Virus record (IMG/VR): IMGVR_UViG_3300013285_000069
Location: 1 to 25,652 of that record
From: a virus
Strand: one strand, 5' to 3'
DNA: 25,652 nucleotides
Part shown: positions 20,463 through 25,652 of the stretch, one piece after another
Numbering within the stretch: the stretch's first letter is position 1
Layout of the letters: the number at the start of each line of letters is the position of its first letter
Notes under the pieces: generated by a model
The model's database searches: none
Told to the model about the DNA's origin: nothing
The model's input: only the letters and a program-made list of their open reading frames with translations
Made by a program: the position numbers and the translations under genes

Positions 20463-20933
20463 TTCAGCTGTCAACCCAGGCCATGTTTCATCCGGCCATG
20501 CTACATTAAATGGATCAGTTAAATCCATTGATTTAGTTGCATTGATCCAGTTCTGTATAATGACAAGTTCTTCTGGTGGTTCGGCAGGATCTTTCAACTG
20601 AATTGCATATACATCCAACAGATGATTTTGATAATCTGTAATTTCTTTTAATTTATCATCAAATATTTTCTTTCTATCAGCAGCTGAAACTTCGGTAATT
20701 TTCCAGTTCTGCTGCCAAGTGCCATCTTCATTCTCAGTTTCAAATTCTGTTGCAATTTGATATGGAGTTAGTGTTGGTTTCTCACCTGCAATAACAACTG
20801 CATATCCTAAACTTTCAAAAAATTTAGGTGTAGGATTGGAATCAAAATCAACTTGAGTTAAAACATGTCTAAGATTTTGCTCAGTGATCAAATATCCTAT
20901 AGTTTTACCGTCCTCAAATTTTTTAAAAAACAT
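20457..20933 (-). CDS. Tail-fibre assembly chaperone-like protein
   Basis: 158 aa from ATG 20933 (MFFKKFED); the minus-strand GGGG just upstream serves as ribosome binding site, and the ATG is 3 bases past the adhesin stop. The middle and end carry WKITEVSAADRKKIFDDKLK, then a helical NHLLDVYAIQL and a terminal W-P-D-E-T-W-P. The pattern 'V-T-x-x-(D/E)-K..I...L..I...R..LL..' followed by a Pro/Trp tail is typical of phage tail-fibre assembly chaperones (DUF4376 or gp38/Tfa-like). Directly downstream of an adhesin, which fits. Folding or attachment of the glycine-rich fibre is the inferred role. Confidence 0.6.
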   Translation of the reverse strand: MFFKKFEDGKTIGYLITEQNLRHVLTQVDFDSNPTPKFFESLGYAVVIAGEKPTLTPYQIATEFETENEDGTWQQNWKITEVSAADRKKIFDDKLKEITDYQNHLLDVYAIQLKDPAEPPEELVIIQNWINATKSMDLTDPFNVAWPDETWPGLTAES

Positions 20934-20935
20934 TT

Positions 20936-21709
20936 TTAACCCCAAGAAATATTAACTCGTCCAGCACCGCCATTGCCACCAGCAGCGGCAACATGGATAT
21001 CTACACCTGTTCCTTTAGCTAGATTAGATGGATTATAAGTTGAACCAGAAAATCCACCGCCCCCGGCACCGCCACCACCACTATACCCAGGATCTTTAGA
21101 TCCATCATATCCAAAGAATCCACTACCGCCCCCGCCAGGTGGGTTACCGGGATACGTTGCGAAATTGCCGCCGCCATTGGTAGCACCGGCTCCGCCTCCA
21201 TATGCCATGCCGCCTGCATTTCCACCTGGGCCTTTGGCGCCACCCCCGCCTGCGCCATTCTCACCAATCTGTCCACCACTAAAACCGCCGCCGGGACCTG
21301 CAGGACCAACATAACGACGTGCGCCGCCGCCGCCGTAGCGCCCGCCATTTGCTACTAAAGTTGTTAGCTCTGGTAGAAAAACAGTAGAAGTGTCGCCAGT
21401 ACCACTGATATTACTTCCACCGCCACCACCCCATGCATAAAAAGTTATAGAATTTCTATAAAGTGGAACAGTGAAAGCATAATCACCTGGAGTATAGGAA
21501 GTAGATCCGGCACCCGCCGGATCTGTTACTCTTTTATTATAAAATTGGCTAAATGAGATATTAGTAGAAGGAAATGTACTGGTAGTTAATACATCGTCGA
21601 GATACCAAGTAGTACCTCGAAGACTACCAATATTTTTGCCAGTGGCACCTGTGAATTCATTAACAATATCTGAATTTAAACTAAGTGATCCGCTACCTTT
21701 AATAGTCAT
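20936..21709 (-). CDS. Glycine-rich tail-fibre/adhesin protein
   Basis: 257 aa. The N-terminal 60 residues (GSGSLSLNSDIVNEFTGATG, then SFSQFYNKRV) match the common 'I-F-GG...ISFSQFYG' start of phage tail-fibre tip proteins. Then a YAFTVPLYRNSITFYAWGGGGGS strand region, then a body of about 150 residues dominated by poly-Gly segments (GGGFSGG, GAGGGGAKGPGG, NPPGGGGSGFFG, GGGGAGGGGFSG). Such motifs form the polyglycine-II sandwich in T-even gp38 receptor adhesins; serine/alanine loops between them are the variable receptor-binding parts. Ends AAAGGNGGAGRVNISWG. Late promoter at 21728-21735. Likely determines host range. Confidence 0.75.
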   Translation of the reverse strand: MTIKGSGSLSLNSDIVNEFTGATGKNIGSLRGTTWYLDDVLTTSTFPSTNISFSQFYNKRVTDPAGAGSTSYTPGDYAFTVPLYRNSITFYAWGGGGGSNISGTGDTSTVFLPELTTLVANGGRYGGGGARRYVGPAGPGGGFSGGQIGENGAGGGGAKGPGGNAGGMAYGGGAGATNGGGNFATYPGNPPGGGGSGFFGYDGSKDPGYSGGGGAGGGGFSGSTYNPSNLAKGTGVDIHVAAAGGNGGAGRVNISWG

Positions 21710-21727
21710 GTGTATTCCAGTTTAGTA

Positions 21728-21735
21728 TATTTATA
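21728..21735 (-). promoter_or_regulatory. T4-like late promoter (perfect TATAAATA)
   Basis: TATAAATA on the minus strand; predicted start near 21722, leader of about 12 nt before the adhesin ATG at 21709 with GGA in it. Confidence 0.75.
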
Positions 21736-21739
21736 TCAA

Positions 21740-22078
21740 TTACGGTAGTGGATTATCTGCTCTGAAATCTGCATATCTCAGATAAGTTTTAATGACATTA
21801 CCGGACTCATCTAATAATTCATATAATCGTTCCCACCTAAAATTGTTCCCGTCATAATATGCATTTTTTGAATCTAATAATTTTCTCGGGGTATTAGGCC
21901 ACAATTCATTACCTACATAAATTTCTGTCAATGCTAGACCGTCGCTGCTAATTTCAACTGAACTATCTAACCAAGCTGGTAACCCTTCTTCTTCTCTAGT
22001 AGTAAAACCAGCAGGTTTTACCCACCATTCAATACTAGTGTCGGATCTATAATAAGTTGTAGTCACTCTCAATGGCAT
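21740..22078 (-). CDS. Small probable virion protein
   Basis: 112 aa from ATG 22078, set by AGAGGA 8 nt upstream; a GTG at 22096 has no site. Starts MPLRVTTTYYRSDTSIEWWV and ends YLRYADFRADNPLP. The 'TTT-x-x-R-x-DTSIEW' start resembles small virion or tail-associated proteins found beside fibre genes in marine T4-like phages, from memory. No catalytic motif is visible. Late promoter upstream and adhesin gene downstream fit a tail role. Otherwise unknown. Confidence 0.65.
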   Translation of the reverse strand: MPLRVTTTYYRSDTSIEWWVKPAGFTTREEEGLPAWLDSSVEISSDGLALTEIYVGNELWPNTPRKLLDSKNAYYDGNNFRWERLYELLDESGNVIKTYLRYADFRADNPLP

Positions 22079-22098
22079 GATAACTATCCTCTTCACAC

Positions 22099-22106
22099 TA
22101 TTTATT
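22099..22106 (-). promoter_or_regulatory. T4-like late promoter (AATAAATA)
   Basis: AATAAATA on the minus strand, predicted start near 22093, just ahead of AGAGGA and the ATG at 22078. It lies four bases from the plus-strand TTGACA at 22110, so early rightward and late leftward transcription abut. Confidence 0.65.
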
Positions 22107-22109
22107 CAG

Positions 22110-22137
22110 TTGACAGCAATGTGCTTTATGCTAATAT
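22110..22137 (+). promoter_or_regulatory. Sigma70-like early promoter
   Basis: TTGACA (22110-22115), 16 bp, TAATAT (22132-22137). Start near 22144; the leader contains AAAGGGAG ahead of the ATG at 22169. Confidence 0.75.
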
Positions 22138-22168
22138 GCAAAGTAGTCCAAAAAAGGGAGCTTGCAGC

Positions 22169-22459
22169 ATGTTTAATGTAACATCTTTTGCAATTAAGTA
22201 CCCTAAGCATAGCCCTAAATATGAGGGTAAGTCTCTATATAGCAAAATAAAAGCTACAGAAAAATGGATTGAGTATAGCTTAGACATTACAGAGATGACT
22301 AAAATGCTTACAAATGCAACCCGTGAGGAAAAGTATGTGTTGCTCGCAGCAATGCAAATAGCAGAGCGTAAGCGTGACTATATGTATAAGCACCCAAACT
22401 TTAAGCTGCAAGATGCTACGTTTGAGTTCAAACGTGCTAAACGCTTGTTAAAAATTTAA
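22169..22459 (+). CDS. Hypothetical basic protein
   Basis: 96 aa, start at ATG 22169 decided by AAGGGAG 9 nt upstream and by the promoter (a GTG at 22121 lies inside the promoter). Basic and helical: YSKIKATEKWIEYSLDITEM, NATREEKYVLLAAMQIAERK, then FEFKRAKRLLKI. No domain recognised. Monocistronic between an early promoter and a strong terminator. An early host-interaction role is plausible for such an isolated small gene but not shown. Confidence 0.75.
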   Translation: MFNVTSFAIKYPKHSPKYEGKSLYSKIKATEKWIEYSLDITEMTKMLTNATREEKYVLLAAMQIAERKRDYMYKHPNFKLQDATFEFKRAKRLLKI

Positions 22460-22464
22460 CAATT

Positions 22465-22498
22465 TCAAAGGGTTAGTAGCAATGCTAACCCTTTGTTT
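22465..22498 (+). terminator. Rho-independent terminator
   Basis: CAAAGGGTTAG (22465-22475) pairs with CTAACCCTTTG (22484-22494), 11 bp with an 8-nt loop, followed by TTTTC. Confidence 0.85.
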
Positions 22499-22518
22499 TC
22501 ATTATAGAATCTTTTTGG

Positions 22519-22546
22519 TTGACGTATTCCCAAAAGAGCTTATATT
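22519..22546 (+). promoter_or_regulatory. Sigma70-like promoter, leaderless start predicted
   Basis: TTGACG (22519-22524), 16 bp, TATATT (22541-22546). The expected start, about 7 bases after the -10, falls on or next to the ATG at 22553, and no Shine-Dalgarno is present. Confidence 0.7.
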
Positions 22547-22552
22547 AGTAAT

Positions 22553-22888
22553 ATGAGCATTGAAACAAAGTTCCGCAAAAAGCGCAGTGACCGCAACCAT
22601 GCTGTATACCAGCTGACCGTTGGGAAGAAGATTTACATTGGCGTTACTGTTGTAACAGGCAGTGTTACAAAATCCCTTTGGAGCCGCTTGAGTAAGCATT
22701 GGTACCGTCGTAATGACCCTGCTCGTGCCCACTGGGAGCTATATAAAGCCCTCAGTAAGCTCGCTGACCGCGAGCAAGCGGGTATGATAGCCCTGCATGT
22801 AGTCCGGGGAAAAGCAGCGGCACACGGGCTGGAACGGGAGCTTATTCGCAAGCTTAAGCCCAAGCTGAATACTGATATCAGAATGTAA
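22553..22888 (+). CDS. Small standalone GIY-YIG nuclease-domain protein
   Basis: 111 aa. Begins MSIETKFRKKRSDRNHAVYQ; AVYQL is the GIY strand and KKIYIGVT the YIG strand (30-41), followed by a WSRLSKHWYRRND helix supplying the Arg and an AHGLERELIRKLKPKLN helix with the catalytic Glu. So it is a nearly bare GIY-YIG fold without a DNA-binding tail. The KFRKKRSDRN head recurs in small GIY-YIG proteins of T4-like phages as far as I recall, distinct from homing Seg enzymes. Its own promoter makes a leaderless mRNA. Possibly degrades host DNA or acts in repair; not decided by sequence. Confidence 0.78.
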   Translation: MSIETKFRKKRSDRNHAVYQLTVGKKIYIGVTVVTGSVTKSLWSRLSKHWYRRNDPARAHWELYKALSKLADREQAGMIALHVVRGKAAAHGLERELIRKLKPKLNTDIRM

Positions 22889-22912
22889 CTGAAATAATTA
22901 CAAAAATATCAG

Positions 22913-22941
22913 TTGACAGACACTAGTTTGAGCTTATTATA
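22913..22941 (+). promoter_or_regulatory. Sigma70-like early promoter
   Basis: TTGACA (22913-22918), 16-17 bp, TATTAT/ATTATA (22935-22941). Start near 22948, then AGGAG (22957-22961) for the ATG at 22968. Confidence 0.75.
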
Positions 22942-22967
22942 TGTATATAGGGAATGAGGAGCTAAAG

Positions 22968-23165
22968 ATGACCAATGTTATCCAAGTTGACTTCCGCAAA
23001 GGCAAAATGAGCGAGCGTGAACAGTATCTTAATTACCTTGCTGTAGAACTAGACGAGTTAGATTTCCAAGACTTCGTTGATGGTCTTAATCATCCTAATG
23101 CTTTTGCTGAGTTGGATGAAGACATGAAGGACTTGGTCCGTGCTTTCTTTCAAAAAGCACGTTGA
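22968..23165 (+). CDS. Small acidic hypothetical protein
   Basis: 65 aa, start fixed by AGGAG 6 nt upstream of ATG 22968. Acidic: ELDELDFQDFVDGLNHPNAF and ELDEDMKDLVRAFF. Helical, no known domain. Sits between two early promoters; the promoter of the AAA+ gene overlaps its stop. Small acidic early phage proteins are often inhibitors of host enzymes, but that is only a general analogy. Confidence 0.75.
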   Translation: MTNVIQVDFRKGKMSEREQYLNYLAVELDELDFQDFVDGLNHPNAFAELDEDMKDLVRAFFQKAR

Positions 23166-23191
23166 CACAATAGCGCATGGTGCTATTATAT
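23162..23191 (+). promoter_or_regulatory. Sigma70-like promoter of the AAA+ gene
   Basis: TTGACA (23162-23167) followed by TATTAT (23184-23189, spacing 16) or TTATAT (23186-23191, spacing 18). A GAGGT ribosome binding site (23211-23215) precedes the ATG at 23221. Confidence 0.7.
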
Positions 23192-23220
23192 AATTGTAAC
23201 ACAAAATAACGAGGTACAAA

Positions 23221-24216
23221 ATGGCTAATGTGCTTATTAAGTCGGGAACGTATCGCAATGCTCCCATCGTTAACATGTCCTTCCCACTGGTTAAGGACTA
23301 TCAAGAAGGTGCTAAGGGAGGTTACGTGACAGTAGATGGTACTTCAATGGGTCGTGACAGGATCCGTATTACAGTGGACCCTACAGAATATGAGATTGAC
23401 GGCGAAGTTAATACGCCAATCGTTGCTGCTAAGAAAGAAGAGTCCGACGAGGCAGTTATGGAGCGTATTGGCGAACGCTTTGACATTATGGATTCGATGA
23501 CGCAGGCAGTTGTTGACGGTGTTGTGCGTAGTATGATCGTTGTTGGTCCTCCGGGTGTTGGCAAGAGCTTTAATGTTGTTAAGAAGCTTGAGGAAGCTAA
23601 CCTCTTTAATGCTATTGCCGGCGATATCCGTTACGAAGTTGTTAAGGGTGCTACTACTGCGCTGGGTCTGTATGCCAAACTTTACGAATACAGCCGCGAG
23701 GGTGACGTGCTTGTATTCGACGACTGCGATAGCATTTTGATGGATGAGCTTAGTCTTAACATTCTTAAGGCAGCACTGGACACTAACAAGAAGCGCACTA
23801 TTCACTGGAACAGCGACAGCAAGCTGCTTCAGCGTGAGGGTATTCCCAACAAGTTTGACTTTAAGGGCTCTTGCATCTTTATTACGAACATTAATTTTGA
23901 TAATATTCGCAGTGCCAAGTTGCGTGACCATTTGAGTGCGTTGGAGTCTCGTAGCCATTACATTGACCTTAGCATGAACACTATGCGCGACAAACTGCTG
24001 CGTATCAAGCAGATTGCTCGCACTGGCGAACTGTTTAAGGAATATAAGTTTGAGAATGGCGAAGAGCAAGAGATTTTGTCCTATATGGAAGAATGCCAGA
24101 CTCGCTTGCGTGAGATGAGCTTACGTTGTGCTGTTAAGCTTGCAGATCTTCGTAAGACTATGCCTATGAACTGGAAGCGTACCGCTGAGGTTACGCTGAT
24201 GAAGAACGCTTTTTGA
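23221..24216 (+). CDS. AAA+ family ATPase
   Basis: 331 aa. Walker A GPPGVGKS (109-116), Walker B VLVFDDCD (163-170), sensor-1 strand CIFITNINFD (about 219-228) with Asn, then LRDHLSALESRSHYIDL, the arginine-finger-type region, and a helical lid with REMSLRCAVKLADLR carrying a sensor-2-like Arg. The N-terminal 100 residues are phage-specific. Such ATPases are widespread in marine T4-like phages; I know no assigned function. It could remodel protein-DNA complexes in early replication or a host protein. Starts a run of small co-directional genes; the next gene begins 12 bp downstream. Confidence 0.9.
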   Translation: MANVLIKSGTYRNAPIVNMSFPLVKDYQEGAKGGYVTVDGTSMGRDRIRITVDPTEYEIDGEVNTPIVAAKKEESDEAVMERIGERFDIMDSMTQAVVDGVVRSMIVVGPPGVGKSFNVVKKLEEANLFNAIAGDIRYEVVKGATTALGLYAKLYEYSREGDVLVFDDCDSILMDELSLNILKAALDTNKKRTIHWNSDSKLLQREGIPNKFDFKGSCIFITNINFDNIRSAKLRDHLSALESRSHYIDLSMNTMRDKLLRIKQIARTGELFKEYKFENGEEQEILSYMEECQTRLREMSLRCAVKLADLRKTMPMNWKRTAEVTLMKNAF

Positions 24217-24228
24217 GGGAGACTAAAA

Positions 24229-24357
24229 ATGGTGCGTCGGTATAATACTGAACTTCGTGTATGGGAAGTAGGCTACTGGGTCAACGATACTCGTTTCAAG
24301 ATTGTTGATCTTGTGCAGGACTATGATGAGCTTGAGATCTACAGGGAGCCAGCGTGA
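24229..24357 (+). CDS. Very small hypothetical protein
   Basis: 42 aa reading MVRRYNTELRVWEVGYWVND and ending EIYREPA. Strong support: AGGGAG (24216-24221) 7 nt before the ATG, and a GTGA overlap with the next gene's start. Aromatic-rich beta-like sequence (three strands), perhaps a small SH3-like fold. Not recognised. Confidence 0.7.
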   Translation: MVRRYNTELRVWEVGYWVNDTRFKIVDLVQDYDELEIYREPA

Positions 24358-24587
24358 AAGAGTTTGAACTTTGTGACCGTGTAGGTAAATGGTATCGTCC
24401 ATGTAATTGGACTACCTGTTATGACTACAAGGGTCCCAGCAAGGCTCTTAAGCGGCAGGTTGAAATGACGTGGGAGTTGCCATTGGCGTTTGCAGAACTA
24501 CTAGTGGAGAATGAGACTTACGTTGGCGCACTCTGTCAGACATGTGGTAAGTTTATCAAAAAGGATGAAACAGTTGGAACAGAATAA
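24354..24587 (+). CDS. Small Cys-rich protein, possible zinc binder
   Basis: 77 aa from GTG 24354, set by GGGAG (24344-24348) 5 nt upstream and overlap with the previous stop. Four Cys arranged as C-x4-C (CNWTTC, near 17-22) and C-x2-C (CQTCGK, near 62-65) separated by a helical segment, which would fit a treble-clef or zinc-ribbon-like site. Acts as middle member of a three-gene overlapping set. Family not recognised. Confidence 0.75.
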   Translation: MKEFELCDRVGKWYRPCNWTTCYDYKGPSKALKRQVEMTWELPLAFAELLVENETYVGALCQTCGKFIKKDETVGTE

Positions 24588-24780
24588 CGAACAGCCTTGG
24601 AACTATAGTTTTAACATTCAGCAGAGTTGGCCTAAGAACAATTGGTCTGCGGAATGGTTTACTCCAAGTGAGCTCACTGAGCTACATATTATGGCACAGG
24701 ATTTGCTTGAACATGAAGTTGAGCAAAGTGACAATGCTGATGCTGTTGCTATGTTGTCCAATATTGGAATCAGCTGCTAA
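24565..24780 (+). CDS. Small hypothetical protein
   Basis: 71 aa from ATG 24565 (MKQLEQNNEQPWNYSFNIQQ), overlapping the end of the Cys-rich gene. AAGGA is directly adjacent to this ATG, so initiation at TTG 24574 (8 nt after AAGGA) is an alternative; the frame is the same. Contains WFTPSELTELHIMAQDLLEH. Acidic and helical. Not recognised. Confidence 0.6.
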   Translation: MKQLEQNNEQPWNYSFNIQQSWPKNNWSAEWFTPSELTELHIMAQDLLEHEVEQSDNADAVAMLSNIGISC

Positions 24781-24799
24781 GTAAATTTGGAGATTGTAT

Positions 24800-25105
24800 A
24801 TGGATTGGGTTAACAGTTGGGTTTTTTTAACAGCAATATTTGTGCTGTTCTGTTTGAATACAGTGTTCCAATATCGATTGGGATTTAAACAAGGAACAAC
24901 AGGTGGGTATAGTGTAGGCATGCTTCATGCAATTAAATATCTAATGAAAAATGAAGCTTTAGAAGTAGAAAATAAAACAACAGGGCTTCAAGCTACTCCA
25001 GCTGAGGTTGTTGTTTATATCATGGACAAGGCTGCTTATCTTGGCATGACAGAAGATGAAGCTAAGTTTATTGCAGCAGCTAAGGTTGAAAAAGAAAAGA
25101 GCTAA
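24800..25105 (+). CDS. Small membrane protein
   Basis: 101 aa from ATG 24800; GGAG (24789-24792) lies 7 nt upstream. One membrane helix near residues 5-25 (NSWVFLTAIFVLFCLNTVFQ), followed by a cytoplasmic or periplasmic helical tail with a YIMDKAAYLGMTEDEAKFIA hairpin. The second single-pass small protein in the window (compare 18081-18386). Function unknown. Followed by a strong terminator, so it ends the early run. Confidence 0.75.
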   Translation: MDWVNSWVFLTAIFVLFCLNTVFQYRLGFKQGTTGGYSVGMLHAIKYLMKNEALEVENKTTGLQATPAEVVVYIMDKAAYLGMTEDEAKFIAAAKVEKEKS

Positions 25106-25151
25106 TTGCCGACTCACATAATAAACAAAAACGAGACAAACTGGTAATTAG

Positions 25152-25183
25152 AAACAGCAGGCGGCAACGTCTGCTGTTTTTTC
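25152..25183 (+). terminator. Rho-independent terminator
   Basis: AAACAGCAGGCG (25152-25163) pairs with CGTCTGCTGTTT (25168-25179) with one G-T pair around a GCAA tetraloop, followed by T residues. Very stable. Confidence 0.9.
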
Positions 25184-25221
25184 ATATTGATATTATATTA
25201 TATAGGTGTTATGTTTATTAA

Positions 25222-25652
25222 ATGGCAAGTTGCAAAATTATAATTAAAGATGAAGTCAATTGCAAGATTGAAGGCTTAGAGCTAGATCATCGTAAAAGAC
25301 TCGTAGCTAAGTTTAAATACGATGTTCCTTATGCCAGGTATCTTCCTGCTGTTAGGTTAGGTAGATGGGATGGCAAGGTAGCTTATTTTCAGCTTGGTGG
25401 AAGCACTTATGTTAATCTGCTGCCTGAAGTAATCGAATGGCTCACTGAGCGCAATGTTCATATTGAGCTAGTAGATGAACGACAAGCTCAACCTACATTA
25501 AATTTCACAGCAATTACTGAAGATACATTCAGTCATATGACTTGGCCTGAAGGGCATGACATTGCTGGACAACCTATTAAGCTGCGTGACTATCAAGTTG
25601 AGATTGTAAACAATTTCCTATCAAATCCACAGTGCCTGCAAGAGATCGCAAC
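25222..25652 (+). CDS. uvsW: UvsW-like helicase, N-terminal part only
   Basis: 143 codons from ATG 25222, open to the window end. The N-terminal domain reads CKIIIKDEVNCKIEGLELDH, then a KFKYDVPYARYLPAVRLGRW segment with DGKVAYFQLGG, all conserved in T4-type UvsW. The helicase Q-motif LRDYQVEIVNNFLSNP is near residues 119-134, followed by EIA just before the expected Walker A, which is outside the window. UvsW is an SF2 helicase that unwinds R-loops and D-loops and moves branches, replacing origin-dependent with recombination-dependent replication. No Shine-Dalgarno is strong. The gene is separated from upstream genes by a terminator. Confidence 0.88.
   Translation, partial: MASCKIIIKDEVNCKIEGLELDHRKRLVAKFKYDVPYARYLPAVRLGRWDGKVAYFQLGGSTYVNLLPEVIEWLTERNVHIELVDERQAQPTLNFTAITEDTFSHMTWPEGHDIAGQPIKLRDYQVEIVNNFLSNPQCLQEIA

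Noticed and set aside
23344-24069. Long open frame (about 240 codons) antisense to the AAA+ gene
   Set aside because: A shadow of codon bias: no RBS, composition lacks protein-like domains, and the sense frame has clear Walker motifs.
1-25652. Integrase/att site, CRISPR array or insertion sequence
   Set aside because: No regularly spaced repeats, no recombinase or transposase and no terminal inverted repeats were found; the only mobile-type genes are the GIY-YIG and HNH nucleases.

Overview
The window is a gene-dense, AT-rich stretch of a T4-superfamily tailed phage genome (Caudoviricetes, myovirus-like). Evidence: a gp17-type large terminase, gp32 single-stranded DNA-binding protein, UvsX, a UvsY candidate, the start of UvsW, and short T4-type late promoters (TAAATA core). 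The host is probably an aquatic alphaproteobacterium. This is inferred from a phage-borne 8-strand outer-membrane barrel whose N-terminus has the AADLP mature start typical of Rhizobiales-type porins, and from resemblance of many proteins to marine T4-like phages. No stretch longer than 300 bases lacks a gene.

Layout. (1) 1-3.6 kb: partial HNH nuclease (-), unknown protein (+), large terminase (+), Ntn-hydrolase-like protein (-). (2) 3.7-9.8 kb: four consecutive Pro/Gly/Gln-rich proteins, probably virion proteins, sharing a short 'LAG(L/I)' motif at their ends, several copies followed by a T4-prohead-protease-like LxE/IxE site. The first two overlap at an A11 run, as expected for -1 frameshifting. 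(3) 9.9-13.5 kb: recombination/replication block gp32 - unknown - uvsX - 72-aa protein - UvsY candidate. (4) 13.5-17.0 kb: surface-sugar block (SDR epimerase/reductase, glycosyltransferase-like protein, UDP-galactopyranose mutase, methyltransferase). (5) 17.0-18.5 kb: monocistronic outer-membrane protein, a two-gene operon with a membrane protein, and tRNA-Ala(UGC). (6) 18.5-20.5 kb: GIY-YIG homing endonuclease behind a hairpin that contains a late promoter, then a glycosyltransferase-like protein and a 2OG-Fe(II) oxygenase. (7) 20.5-22.1 kb (-): tail-fibre assembly chaperone-like protein, glycine-rich adhesin, small virion-like protein. (8) 22.1-25.1 kb: early-type region of very small genes, several with their own TTGACA promoters, a standalone GIY-YIG protein and an AAA+ ATPase. 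(9) 25.2 kb to the end: UvsW N-terminus.

Regulation visible in sequence. Two promoter classes occur: host sigma70-like (TTGACA, 16-17 bp, TATATT-like) in front of small, apparently early genes, and T4-like late elements (TATAAATA/CTAAATA) in front of virion and other late genes. Several late elements lie 6 to 8 nt upstream of an ATG with no Shine-Dalgarno, so leaderless late mRNAs are predicted. The gp32 promoter looks like a hybrid of both classes. Six hairpin-plus-T terminators or terminator-like hairpins punctuate the map; the clearest five have strong stems.

Most notable candidates: the shared LAG-motif/protease-site proteins (possible capsid-targeting system), the T4 I-TevI/lysozyme-like hairpin switch at the homing endonuclease, the A11 frameshift fusion, and the phage-encoded outer-membrane barrel next to glycan-modifying genes.
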